From NCBI GenBank assembly GCA_003388505.1, contig QQVO01000057.1, positions 1 to 42,330 on the forward strand: DNA of 42,330 nt. Reading direction: 5' to 3'. This stretch comes from Planctomycetota bacterium (lineage in GTDB: Bacteria > Planctomycetota > Planctomycetia > Planctomycetales > Planctomycetaceae). A program made the translations under genes and the position numbers. This document shows positions 34,939-42,198 of the stretch, one piece after another. The notes below the pieces were generated by a model. The model made no database searches. It saw nothing but the letters and a program-made list of their open reading frames with translations, and was not told where the DNA came from. Every line of letters starts with the position of its first letter. Within the stretch, counting starts at the first letter, position 1.

Positions 34939-37854
34939 TTACTTCTCCAGTTGCAATCGCGCCACTTCGCCGGGCGGACCATCCGGGTAGACGCCGCCGT
35001 GATCGATCGAATCCGAGACCCGTACCCAGCTTGCGCCGTGGATCTCGCCGTGGTGATCATGCCCGGACGAGTCGATTAGCGTGTCGCCGTCTCCCTCGTC
35101 AAAGTGGTACAGGGCCAGCGTGTGCTCGTCCGGCTCGAAGCGATCCTCTGGTGTGTAGTCCTCGGTGTAGCGGGCAATACTGGAAATCCGGACTTCATCA
35201 ATCAGACCTTTGAAATACGACTCGGCGCCGCTGGCATGTGTTCGGCCGATCCGATACGGAGTCCGCAGAATGTCTTCCTCAGCAATCAGGTCTCCTGTAA
35301 TCTCGGCCACCTTCTCCCCGTCCTGATACAACCGGATCGATTCTCCGTCATAGACTGCCGCCACATGAACGCGCCCGGACGCATTCGCCTGATACGGACC
35401 GATCAATGACCCTGCCGGATTTCCAGAATGGCTGCTCGTCGCGTTTCTGAGATTGTTGTGGACTTGCCAGGCATACATTGAGATCGACTCGAAATAGCGA
35501 TACGCGAGGTGCATCCCCAGTCCGGTCACAACGGTCCCGCCGGTCGAGGTCGGTTCTTCCGTCTGCACCCAGGCTTCGATCGTCTGCGGATGTTCGCCGT
35601 CAGACGCCATCGGCAGTCGGACATAGTCGTCTTCGCCGTCGAACTGCAGGGCGTAGTTTCGTTGGTCTGGCGACGCGTGTTCGAGGCTAGAGTTGACCCA
35701 CGACGCCCCATCGATCTCCCCGTGGTAGCTGTTCCCAGATGAGTCTCTCAGCAGGCTACCTTCGCCCTCGTCACAGTGGTACAGGGCGATCGTCGCGTCA
35801 TCGCGGACGAACCGCGTCTTCTGCGGTGTGAACTCCTCGGGGTAGCGGACCGTGTTGGAAACACGCAACTCGAGGATCTGTGCGTGGACGGTATCCCGCC
35901 CGTTCGGCCCGGGGGTTCCGAGGACGAGTCCCGTGTCGAACGGCGCAGCCATCTGAAATGTCTCCGGCAACCCGGTCGTGTACCGAGACTCTCCCCGCCA
36001 CTGCCCGATGACGTCTCCCTGAATTGTCCCGTTGACGTAGTACTTAAACAGGTCGTCATCGACGATGACGGCCACATGTACGAATTCTCCAACCGGGAAC
36101 GGCATCCGCGCCAACTGGGACAGACTGTCTTGACTGGAGATGAAGAGAAACGCCAGAAGCTGGGGTTCGCCGTTGTTGGCTTGATTGATGTGCAGCCCCG
36201 AGCAACCCAGCAAGGTCGAAGGCGTGTCGGAGTTATTAGCACTCAACAGTTTGCACCAGAATTCGACGGTCAACGGACCGTCGAGCCCCCTCGGAAACTC
36301 TGGAAAGGCGACCCGGTCGCGGGGGTCATCAAACTCCAGTGCGGTAACGTTGGCGAAATCGATCACTTCAGACGTCAGGGCGGACGCCCCGGACGCCTCG
36401 GGAACGTCGTCCCCGACGGCTAGTGTTGCCTCTGGCTCAGTTACTTGATGGCGATTCAACCAGCCGATAGCACCGGCTGCGATCGCGCCAACAACGAGCA
36501 GTAGTGCCACGCTTGTCCCGATCGGGCGTGCGAATCGTCGACGAGTCCCGGTCGCTTGCAACCGTCCGGCAGACTCGGCAGTGCCCGTCACCCGTGTCGG
36601 CTCGGCCTGAGCGCTCTCCACCGTCTCCGCCCCGACCTCAATCTCCGGCATCTCCTGAATCGCCGTCGTCGGCGCGGCCTGCGCCGCCAGGAACCGCTTG
36701 AGCGCCTCGTCGCTCGATGAGTCGCCGCCCAGCGTAGCGGCCTGCGTCGACGACCCGCCCCGCTCGGCTTGCGTGCTGCTGCCAGTCTCGGCTGGCGGCA
36801 AGAGGGGCTCCAGGTCCGCGATCACCCCACCCATCGTCTGGTATCGCTCGTCCGGGTCGCGGGCCACCATCTTCTGGAACACTCGTTCCAGTTCGTCCGG
36901 GATCTCACGCCGATGCGTCTGCAACGACGCGCTCTGTTCGCTGGAGGTCGACAGCAGCGCCTGCATCTTCTTCCCGTGCGTGTCGCCCGGCAGCATCGGC
37001 CGGCCGGTCACCAGGAAGTTGAGCGTGGCCCCCAGACTGTAGATGTCGGCCCGGGCGTCGACGCTCTTGGTGTCGAGCGCCTGCTCGGGCGCCATGTAAT
37101 CGATGGTGCCCATGATCTGTCCGGTGCCGGTCAGTTCGGTCTGTTCTTCGACCTCAGCCGCGTCGATTCGGGCCAGCCCCATGTCGAGAATCTTGACCCG
37201 CCCCTTCCGGCTGAGCAGCAGATTGCCCGGCTTGATGTCCCGGTGAATGATCCCCTCGCCGTGCGCGTACTCCAGGCCCCGCGCCGCCTGCACGATGCTC
37301 TCCACCGCCGTCGCGATCGGCAGCGGACCGTTCCGCTTGACCAGCGAAGACAGGTCGCTGCCGTTCACGTACTCCATCACATAGAAGTGCACGCCCTTCG
37401 CCTCGTCGGCGTCGTAGGCCGTCACGATGTTGGGATGGCTCAGCCTGGCCGCCGCTTTGACCTCCCGGTGGAAGCGACGGATCGAGTCTTCCGAGTCGGT
37501 CGCCGAGTCGGGCAGAATCTTGAGCGCGACCTTGCGCTCCATTCGGCGATGCACCGCCTTCAGCACGACCCCCATCCCACCCGCGCCGATCTGCTCCAGC
37601 ACGGTGTAATTCCCCAGCACAAGCCGCCGACCGTTGCCCTCCAGCAGCGTCTTCGCCTGGAACTCCGTCAGCCGGCCTCCCTCAACCAGCGACGCCGCCA
37701 ACTCCTCGGTCGACTCGATCAGTGCGCGCGGCGTCTCCCGCAGGATCTCGACGTCGGCATCCGACATCAGCCCGCTCTCGGCCAGTTCCTGCATGAACTG
37801 TTCGACAGACAGCGACATCTCCGGGACCGCTACGGAGACGGGACGGGACTTCAC
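34939..37854 (-). CDS. Membrane Ser/Thr kinase with two LamG domains (C-terminus truncated by an in-frame stop)
   Basis: The protein has 971 residues. A helical N-terminal region (FMQELAESGLMSDADVEILR) precedes a PknB-like kinase at about 83-350. Kinase residues are GAGGMGVVLKA, Lys112, HRDIKPGN (Asp206), DMG instead of DFG (224-226; the Asp is kept) and APEQ. A Ser/Gln/Ala-rich linker leads to one TM helix at 446-466 (SVALLLVVGAIAAGAIGWL). Outside are LamG 1 (about 505-700, VAFPEFPRGLDGPLTVEFW) and LamG 2 (about 720-955, YALQFDGEDDYVRLP). It ends at PDGPPGEVARLQLEK. In the 1458-residue paralogue the same PDGPPGEV-x-RL linker leads into WD40 blades, and here the same frame does so after the stop. 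Start: GTG at 37854, or ATG at 37818; neither has a good ribosome site. Confidence 0.85.
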   Translation of the reverse strand: MKSRPVSVAVPEMSLSVEQFMQELAESGLMSDADVEILRETPRALIESTEELAASLVEGGRLTEFQAKTLLEGNGRRLVLGNYTVLEQIGAGGMGVVLKAVHRRMERKVALKILPDSATDSEDSIRRFHREVKAAARLSHPNIVTAYDADEAKGVHFYVMEYVNGSDLSSLVKRNGPLPIATAVESIVQAARGLEYAHGEGIIHRDIKPGNLLLSRKGRVKILDMGLARIDAAEVEEQTELTGTGQIMGTIDYMAPEQALDTKSVDARADIYSLGATLNFLVTGRPMLPGDTHGKKMQALLSTSSEQSASLQTHRREIPDELERVFQKMVARDPDERYQTMGGVIADLEPLLPPAETGSSTQAERGGSSTQAATLGGDSSSDEALKRFLAAQAAPTTAIQEMPEIEVGAETVESAQAEPTRVTGTAESAGRLQATGTRRRFARPIGTSVALLLVVGAIAAGAIGWLNRHQVTEPEATLAVGDDVPEASGASALTSEVIDFANVTALEFDDPRDRVAFPEFPRGLDGPLTVEFWCKLLSANNSDTPSTLLGCSGLHINQANNGEPQLLAFLFISSQDSLSQLARMPFPVGEFVHVAVIVDDDLFKYYVNGTIQGDVIGQWRGESRYTTGLPETFQMAAPFDTGLVLGTPGPNGRDTVHAQILELRVSNTVRYPEEFTPQKTRFVRDDATIALYHCDEGEGSLLRDSSGNSYHGEIDGASWVNSSLEHASPDQRNYALQFDGEDDYVRLPMASDGEHPQTIEAWVQTEEPTSTGGTVVTGLGMHLAYRYFESISMYAWQVHNNLRNATSSHSGNPAGSLIGPYQANASGRVHVAAVYDGESIRLYQDGEKVAEITGDLIAEEDILRTPYRIGRTHASGAESYFKGLIDEVRISSIARYTEDYTPEDRFEPDEHTLALYHFDEGDGDTLIDSSGHDHHGEIHGASWVRVSDSIDHGGVYPDGPPGEVARLQLEK

Positions 37855-38185
37855 AGAATGTTAATAGAATACCCGGTGCAACGTAGTTTCAACAAGCAGC
37901 ATGCCGCATCGCGACATCAGCATCCGATTCTGCCCGCTTCCCACCACTCCAGCAACGGGATTCAACTCTGCGCCTCCGCGAGACACCCCCCAGAATCAAA
38001 CCACTTCGCAACCTTCGTTCCCTTCTGTGTCACCCAATTCACAACGCAACCCTGACACGGCACGACGCCACGGTGTCAAACCGCTCGGCCGCGCCCAACA
38101 CGCGGTCTCGTCGGGCGGGCTTCGTCGCGACGATGATGACCGCGCGGAAGAAACGACTCTGACGACATCGTCTTACAGCTTGATT
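37855..38185. other. Gap between kinase gene and cassette array
   Basis: No gene is supported. It contains one copy of the long direct repeat (37912-38035) and, at 38090-38120, a GCGCCCAACACGCGG run with a core-site-like GCCCAAC but no partner end. The last cassette, if read by the minus-strand genes, would end here. The promoter of the kinase gene should also be at its left end. Confidence 0.55.
37912..38035 (+). repeat. Long direct repeat flanking the cassette array, left copy
   Basis: It matches 42199-42330 with about seven mismatches in 124 positions; the right copy has an extra 8 bases (GGCTCTGC) from a small tandem duplication. Shared landmarks are CAGCATCC, AACGGGATTCAACTCTGC, GCCTCCGCGAGACACCCCCC and AGAATCAAACCACTTCGC. 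Upstream text (AACG-AGTTTCAA) also corresponds in both copies. Confidence 0.85.
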
Positions 38186-38325
38186 GCCCAACCGGTTTGA
38201 CTGCCCGACACCGCCGTCAACGAAGGCAACAAGCGCCGAGCCTCAATCGATTCTCTGGCGGATCGGACATTCAAACAAGAGTGAACGTGTGGCCGCAGGC
38301 GCAGTGCGGGCAATCACGGTTGGGG
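38186..38325 (-). repeat. attC-like site 1 (family 1, 140 bp)
   Basis: The site begins GCCCAAC (fits RYYYAAC) and ends GTTGGGG (fits GTTRRR, last base off). Just inside, ACTGCCCG and CGGGCAAT can pair to give a stem of about nine bp with one G-T wobble. It follows the stop at 38342 by 16 bases. It differs from site 2 at only a few internal positions. Confidence 0.7.
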
Positions 38326-38341
38326 CGGCCGGAGACGGAGG

Positions 38342-38596
38342 CTACTTCGGAATCTGACTGTTGGCGAATAGTCCGCACACCCCGATGATCAGGAGGAATC
38401 CACCCACGAGAGTTGCAGCGCCACCGAATGCGACCACCGGACTGGTTGATTGAGTCACCACGTCCCAGACGCGTCCAGTTCCGAAAAGATCCTCCATGCG
38501 TTCCAGTCGATCCGCCTGGAGACTCACACCGACAATCGAAACAAGCACCCCGGAGAAGATAAACAGGCTGTGCATGCATGTTCGACGTCGCCACAT
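38342..38596 (-). CDS. Cassette gene: small two-helix membrane protein
   Basis: About 84 residues from the ATG at 38596. I do not recognise a family. MWRRRTCMHSLFIFSGVLVS gives a basic start followed by TM helix 1, then a polar loop (QADRLERMEDLFGTG). TM helix 2 is VVAFGGAATLVGGFLLIIGVCGLF, ending NSQIPK. The in-frame coding region can be extended to a GTG at 38653, and an ATG at 38620 is also possible; none has a clear ribosome site. The two-helix hairpin with a short charged loop supports translation. It is the left-most cassette, between sites 1 and 2. Confidence 0.6.
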   Translation of the reverse strand: MWRRRTCMHSLFIFSGVLVSIVGVSLQADRLERMEDLFGTGRVWDVVTQSTSPVVAFGGAATLVGGFLLIIGVCGLFANSQIPK

Positions 38597-38696
38597 CGCT
38601 GCTCTGCTGCCATTCGTCATCAGCGTCTGCCCAACGGTTTCGCACGGTGCCACCGGTTCTCTGTACCGGTGTCGCGCAACTACAACAGGTCACGGT

Positions 38697-38836
38697 TGCC
38701 AACAAGTCAAACTGCCCGACACCGCCGTCAACGAAGGCAACAAGCGCCGAGCCTCAATCGATTCTCTGGCGGATCGGACGTTCAAACAAGAGTGAACGTG
38801 TGCCCGCAGGGCCAGTGCGGGCAATCACGGTTGGGC
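38697..38836 (-). repeat. attC-like site 2 (family 1, 140 bp)
   Basis: It begins TGCCAAC and ends GTTGGGC, a perfect GTTRRRY. The internal sequence from ACTGCCCGACACCGCC to CGGGCAATCACG is nearly identical to site 1. It follows the stop at 38853 by 16 bases. Confidence 0.75.
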
Positions 38837-38852
38837 GACAGCGAGCTTGCCG

Positions 38853-39491
38853 TCAACTCCAACCGTCCTTGGTCGCCCAATAGTACGAGAAGAATACGAA
38901 CCAGTTGTCGGAGAGCTGTCGAAATCCCGACCACGGGAGTCCGTATCCCGCGCCGTCGATCGGTTCAGTGGTTCCGCCGGGAATCCGAATGAATCCGTAA
39001 TAGTCGTGAGGTGAATCTGAGTCATCGAGGCGGAGTATTACTGCCCCGTTCGCCACATGACCAGTGACAACGTGATAGTGACCTGTTGGTGCGTCCAAAA
39101 GCACTGCTGCACTCTGATTTGCGGCCAAGACCTGGTCAGCGAGCTGGTTCAGATCAGTTTCGCTTTCTCGAAACGCAGCATTCAATGGTCGAAAATGACG
39201 CACAACGTCATCGGCGTAGATCAGAAACCCCGCCGACATCATTACGGGCAATACGACTCGGATGAGAAGCCGCCATCCCTTGGGCAGTGAGAACCACACG
39301 GCGAGTGCGCCAGTCACCGCGATCGCAATCGCTTTAAACTCGTATCCAAAGTAGAACAACGCGAGGAAAGCAACTTTAGGGAACCGTAGTTTTGACAGGT
39401 CGTCGAAGAACCAACTCAGAAACAGTCCGACGATGCACCACAAGCCGATCGCAATCAACCCACGCTGAATGCGCGTATCGCGAATGGACAC
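38853..39491 (-). CDS. Cassette gene: three-helix membrane protein of unknown function
   Basis: The protein has 212 residues from a GTG. I recognise no family. TM helices: GLIAIGLWCIVGLFLSWFF, then VAFLALFYFGYEFKAIAIAV with ALAVWFSL, then LLIRVVLPVMMSAGFLIYA. The C-terminal 110 residues are soluble, with HYHVVTGHVANGAVILRLDD and GFIRIPGGTTEPIDGAG. The start is well supported: on the minus strand AGGAGG (39506-39501) lies 9 bases before the GTG. That ribosome site overlaps the outer end of attC-like site 3 (GTTAGGA), so the junction itself supplies the translation signal. Codon use is poorer in G+C than in core genes. Confidence 0.7.
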   Translation of the reverse strand: MSIRDTRIQRGLIAIGLWCIVGLFLSWFFDDLSKLRFPKVAFLALFYFGYEFKAIAIAVTGALAVWFSLPKGWRLLIRVVLPVMMSAGFLIYADDVVRHFRPLNAAFRESETDLNQLADQVLAANQSAAVLLDAPTGHYHVVTGHVANGAVILRLDDSDSPHDYYGFIRIPGGTTEPIDGAGYGLPWSGFRQLSDNWFVFFSYYWATKDGWS

Positions 39492-39509
39492 TGGAGCCGA
39501 CCTCCTAAC
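39490..39509 (-). promoter_or_regulatory. Ribosome binding site formed at the cassette junction
   Basis: On the minus strand GTTAGGAGG starts with the core site GTTAGGA of site 3 and continues into AGGAGG, followed by 9 bases and the GTG start. The recombination core and the Shine-Dalgarno share five bases. Confidence 0.65.
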
Positions 39510-39643
39510 CGGGTCTGACTGCGCGACACCGCCGTCAACGAAGGCAACAAGCGCCGGGCCTCATCCGATTCTGTGATAGATCGAGCGTCCGAGCAAGAGC
39601 GAAGGTGTGCCCGCAGGGCCAGTGCGGGCAATCACCGTTGGGC
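39503..39643 (-). repeat. attC-like site 3 (family 1, 141 bp)
   Basis: It begins TCCTAAC and ends GTTGGGC. It is more diverged internally than sites 1 and 2 (GATAGATCGAGCGTCC in place of GGCGGATCGGACGTTC) but has the same length and the same inner arms (ACTGCGCG, CGGGCAAT). It follows the stop at 39650 by 6 bases. Confidence 0.7.
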
Positions 39644-39649
39644 GCGCCT

Positions 39650-40585
39650 TCAATGCGCACCGCTCAAGTGCCCTTCTCGCATCTGCTCCCGCATTCCCGG
39701 TGGAAAGGGTTCACCAATGCCTTGTGAATAACGCTCGACCCACTCTCGATAGGCGGGTGAGTCCCCGCGCCAGTGAAGAATCGACCCATCAGACAGCAGC
39801 AAGAGCGCGTCCTCCTGGCGGACCCAGCGAACTCGCTCCGTCATTCCGTTCCCCAATGTGCGCAAGTGATTCCCAGGACGATCGTAGAGAAGAATCGTAG
39901 GACGGATGCTGTTCGTGCTTCCAATGTCATCGGGCCCAACATCTCTTCCCAGTAAGTAACACCAGGCGATGCTGTCATCGCAACACGACTCCGTCTCGAA
40001 ATGCGCGCGCTCCCGAACGTTGAAGTCTTCAACGAGTAGACGCCTCTGATCGTCGATTGGAAGACGACCGTTCGCGTCCACCGATTCTTGAATCAGCGCA
40101 TACAGAATCTCAAGATTGTGTTCGCAACCGAGCGTCGAGTTTCCTCCGTGTGCCATGGCTCCCGCTAAGGTGAAGAGGGCGCCTGCGCCAAGGGCCGAGA
40201 GCACCGAAGCAAGGATGACTCGCTCTCGTCGAGAGTCGCGTCGCGGGGAAAAGAGATAGGCGACCGTCCAGATTGGGATCGCGGCCAAAAGGAAGAAGCT
40301 CCACACAGGTACCAGCCAGACGCTCAGACCGATTGCGACGGTGGCAGACACTGCCGCAAGTGCAGGTCGCGCTATCATTGCAAACGTCACCGTTGCGGCG
40401 AGACCGACAAGCAGGACAACTGAGACGGGTAGCGGCGGAATGCCAAGGCATACGGCACAAAGCCCGATGGGAACCGTAATCAATGCCAGCCAGAGAACGA
40501 TTGTACGGCAGCGACCACGTGCGGGTCGGAAGTCAGAACGGCGCTCGGCAGCGTCGGGTTGATCGCCGAGATTAGCGCTGGGCAT
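39650..40585 (-). CDS. Cassette gene: multi-helix membrane protein with a soluble C-terminal half
   Basis: The protein has 311 residues from the ATG at 40585, which has GGGGGA about 8 bases upstream. The frame is open to 40756, but that part crosses the attC-like site 4. After a basic start come TM helices IVLWLALITVPIGLCAVCLG, VSVVLLVGLAATVTFAMI, LAAVSATVAIGLSVWLVP, FFLLAAIPIWTVAYLF and VLSALGAGALFTLAGAMA. The soluble half contains CEHNLEILYALIQESVDANG followed by RLP, and later ILLYDRPGNH and LLLSDGSILHW. These faintly recall the 'C-x-x-N-L ... G-R-L-P ... H-X9-DG' pattern of planctomycete pseudopilin-like proteins. The resemblance is weak, so I leave the function open. Confidence 0.65.
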   Translation of the reverse strand: MPSANLGDQPDAAERRSDFRPARGRCRTIVLWLALITVPIGLCAVCLGIPPLPVSVVLLVGLAATVTFAMIARPALAAVSATVAIGLSVWLVPVWSFFLLAAIPIWTVAYLFSPRRDSRRERVILASVLSALGAGALFTLAGAMAHGGNSTLGCEHNLEILYALIQESVDANGRLPIDDQRRLLVEDFNVRERAHFETESCCDDSIAWCYLLGRDVGPDDIGSTNSIRPTILLYDRPGNHLRTLGNGMTERVRWVRQEDALLLLSDGSILHWRGDSPAYREWVERYSQGIGEPFPPGMREQMREGHLSGAH

Positions 40586-40663
40586 TCTGGATTTCCCCCG
40601 ACGACTTGCACCGGAGTCCGGCGACTCGGATGTGCCTTGCTCGTGCCCGAATTCCACCAGTCC

Positions 40664-40808
40664 GGCTAACGGGTTCTCACGGGCGTCGCCGCTGGTGCGG
40701 CAATGATGGCAACCATGCTCTGATGTGATTCTATTCCACGGGTCTCCGTCGGTCACAGTTCGAGGCGATCCGACGCAGCCGGACTCTGCGGCCTGCGCTC
40801 AGTTGCGC
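40664..40808 (-). repeat. attC-like site 4 (family 2, 145 bp)
   Basis: It begins GGCTAAC and ends GTTGCGC, each one base off the core consensus. It is related to site 5: AACGGG...CACGG near the start, CATGCT-TGAT-TGATTCTAT in the middle and GGCGATCC...GCGGCCTG near the end. Inner stem pairing is not as clear as in family 1. It follows the stop at 40819 by 10 bases. Confidence 0.5.
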
Positions 40809-40818
40809 GATCAGGCCA

Positions 40819-41664
40819 TCACCATTCGGTCATCGTATGGAGGGTGCCATCATCTTGGATGAAGACGTAAATGCTGCCACCGTCTCCAATCTCCAGAAGA
40901 TCCTCATGTCGTGGCCACTTGCCCGGCGGGCAAATTGGCTCTTCAACGTTCACCCAGGGGAACGGCCTGTGAGGACTGGGATAAACAGTGGAGACTGTAC
41001 ACAGCGGGAGAGCGGGAGCCTCGTCACGGTGTGTTTGTGCGAAAAATGGCGCACGGCCGATTTGCGTTGCCTGGTATTCGGGCAGCAAGAATGGCTGCCA
41101 CACGTCCTTTCCGCTGTACTGTGGGTACTTTCGACGCTGGTCCAAATGGATGGCATCCGGAAAGCTTTCCGTGCGGCATCTGCTTCCGAAGCACGGTGCA
41201 ATCCGCATGCAATCACCAGGAAGATCCCGGACAAGATTGTCGATACCGACGTTCTGCCATTCGCAACGCAACGGCTCGACGATGCCATCGGCGTCGTCAC
41301 CAAATATGAGCAATAAGTCCCCTGGCAAGTCACCAACAATGTCGATCGAGTCTGTGAAATTGAACTGTGCAAGCAATGCCATCGAGCGCCCCGATGGTGT
41401 GTGCGGCCAATCAATCTCTGCGTCCCGGTAGGGGAGACCGCCGATCTTCGTGACGTGACGATCCTTCGGCTCACCCTTTGACATGACGAAGACGTCCGTC
41501 GGAACGGGATCGCCCCAGTCGAACTGATCACGCATCCCGTGCCTCAGATGCTCGTTGTTGCACAGCTCGCAGGGGCTGGTAATCACTTCAGCGGAGTAGT
41601 GACCGTGCACTTCCAGGGGCAGAAACTGTGGAAGCCAATCTTCAAGAATGAACTCGTAGCTCAT
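40819..41664 (-). CDS. Cassette gene: DUF1963 (YwqG-like) domain protein
   Basis: This is a 281-residue soluble protein. KIGGLPYRDAEIDWPHTPSG followed by RSMALLAQFNFTDSIDI and LLLIFGDD is the core of the DUF1963/YwqG family: 'GG.P..P....WP.c..G..m.fLaQi.f'. Near the N-terminus SPCELCNNEHLR has a CxxC pair that may bind zinc. The family is of unknown biochemical function and is common in variable gene neighbourhoods. The ATG at 41664 lies only 7 bases from the end of attC-like site 5, the tight spacing expected in a cassette. No strong ribosome site is visible between them. Family call is moderately sure. Confidence 0.7.
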   Translation of the reverse strand: MSYEFILEDWLPQFLPLEVHGHYSAEVITSPCELCNNEHLRHGMRDQFDWGDPVPTDVFVMSKGEPKDRHVTKIGGLPYRDAEIDWPHTPSGRSMALLAQFNFTDSIDIVGDLPGDLLLIFGDDADGIVEPLRCEWQNVGIDNLVRDLPGDCMRIAPCFGSRCRTESFPDAIHLDQRRKYPQYSGKDVWQPFLLPEYQATQIGRAPFFAQTHRDEAPALPLCTVSTVYPSPHRPFPWVNVEEPICPPGKWPRHEDLLEIGDGGSIYVFIQDDGTLHTMTEW

Positions 41665-41671
41665 TCACGTC

Positions 41672-41819
41672 GCCCAACGGGAACCGCACGGCCGTGGTCG
41701 CTCATGCGACTGTTCACAGGCCATGCTTATGATTTGATTCTATCCAGCGAAAGGGCGCTGGCTACAGGTCAAGGCGATCCGGCTCGATGCAGGACATTGC
41801 GGCCTGAGCGTTGTTGGCA
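41672..41819 (-). repeat. attC-like site 5 (family 2, 148 bp)
   Basis: It begins GCCCAAC (fits RYYYAAC) and ends GTTGGCA. It aligns along its length with site 4. It follows the stop at 41829 by 9 bases and precedes the start at 41664 by 7. Confidence 0.55.
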
Positions 41820-41828
41820 GACGAGGGA

Positions 41829-42167
41829 TTACGTGTTTGCCAGGCGATCCCGTTTCCGCCTCAGTCCGCACGAGTTGCAGCAATATACACCGAACCGACC
41901 ATCCCAACCTTCCCATGGCCCGGCATACAAATCGGGAAAGTGCCAGAAAATTTGCCGATCCGCGAGTTCTTGGAGTTCGACGCGGTGTGGATGCTGCTTC
42001 AAATCGCGTTTGAGCTGGTCTATCTCAGAGGAGTCGAGGAACAGCATCGTATACGGAATAGCGAAGTCGCAGCGGTCGTGACACTCCGGACACTCCATCT
42101 GCGAACTGTCAGGAACAGGAATCACCTTGGCGCCATTCGGATTCCTACGCTGCCAACGGAGTTTCAA
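41829..42167 (-). CDS. Cassette gene: small zinc-ribbon-like protein
   Basis: Up to 112 residues; family not recognised. MECPECHDRCDF and, near the end, VYCCNSCGLRRKRDRLA give two Cys pairs that could bind one zinc. Between them is SEIDQLKRDLKQHPHRVELQ followed by DRQIFWHFPDLY. It may bind nucleic acid or act as an adaptor, but nothing more can be said. The start is uncertain: a TTG at 42167, a GTG at 42125, or the ATG at 42098 that opens the CPEC motif. A GTTGGCA on the minus strand at 42157-42151 may be the core end of another site, in which case the true start is one of the two later codons. Confidence 0.6.
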   Translation of the reverse strand: MKLRWQRRNPNGAKVIPVPDSSQMECPECHDRCDFAIPYTMLFLDSSEIDQLKRDLKQHPHRVELQELADRQIFWHFPDLYAGPWEGWDGRFGVYCCNSCGLRRKRDRLANT

Positions 42168-42198
42168 TCGACGACGTGTCCTACAGCGGGGACCACCG

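Larger units (their letters stand above)
38186..42167 (-). mobile_element. Integron-type gene-cassette array without integrase in the window (CALIN-like)
   Basis: Five minus-strand single-gene units each end in a 140-148 bp repeat with AAC/GTT triplets at its two ends: sites at 38186-38325, 38697-38836, 39503-39643, 40664-40808 and 41672-41819. Each gene stops 5-16 bases before the site that follows it, and the next gene usually starts within a few dozen bases of the previous site. That spacing is the typical cassette layout. The products are small, mostly hypothetical, and spot counts give GC of 48-57% in this stretch against 60-67% in core genes. No integrase gene is visible. Since genes read leftward, the attI and integrase end would lie to the right of base 42330, if present. 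Confidence 0.7.

Noticed and set aside
38450-38992. 180-codon plus-strand frame crossing attC-like site 2
   Set aside because: It spans the repeat and two unrelated minus-strand cassette genes. Product shows no motif.
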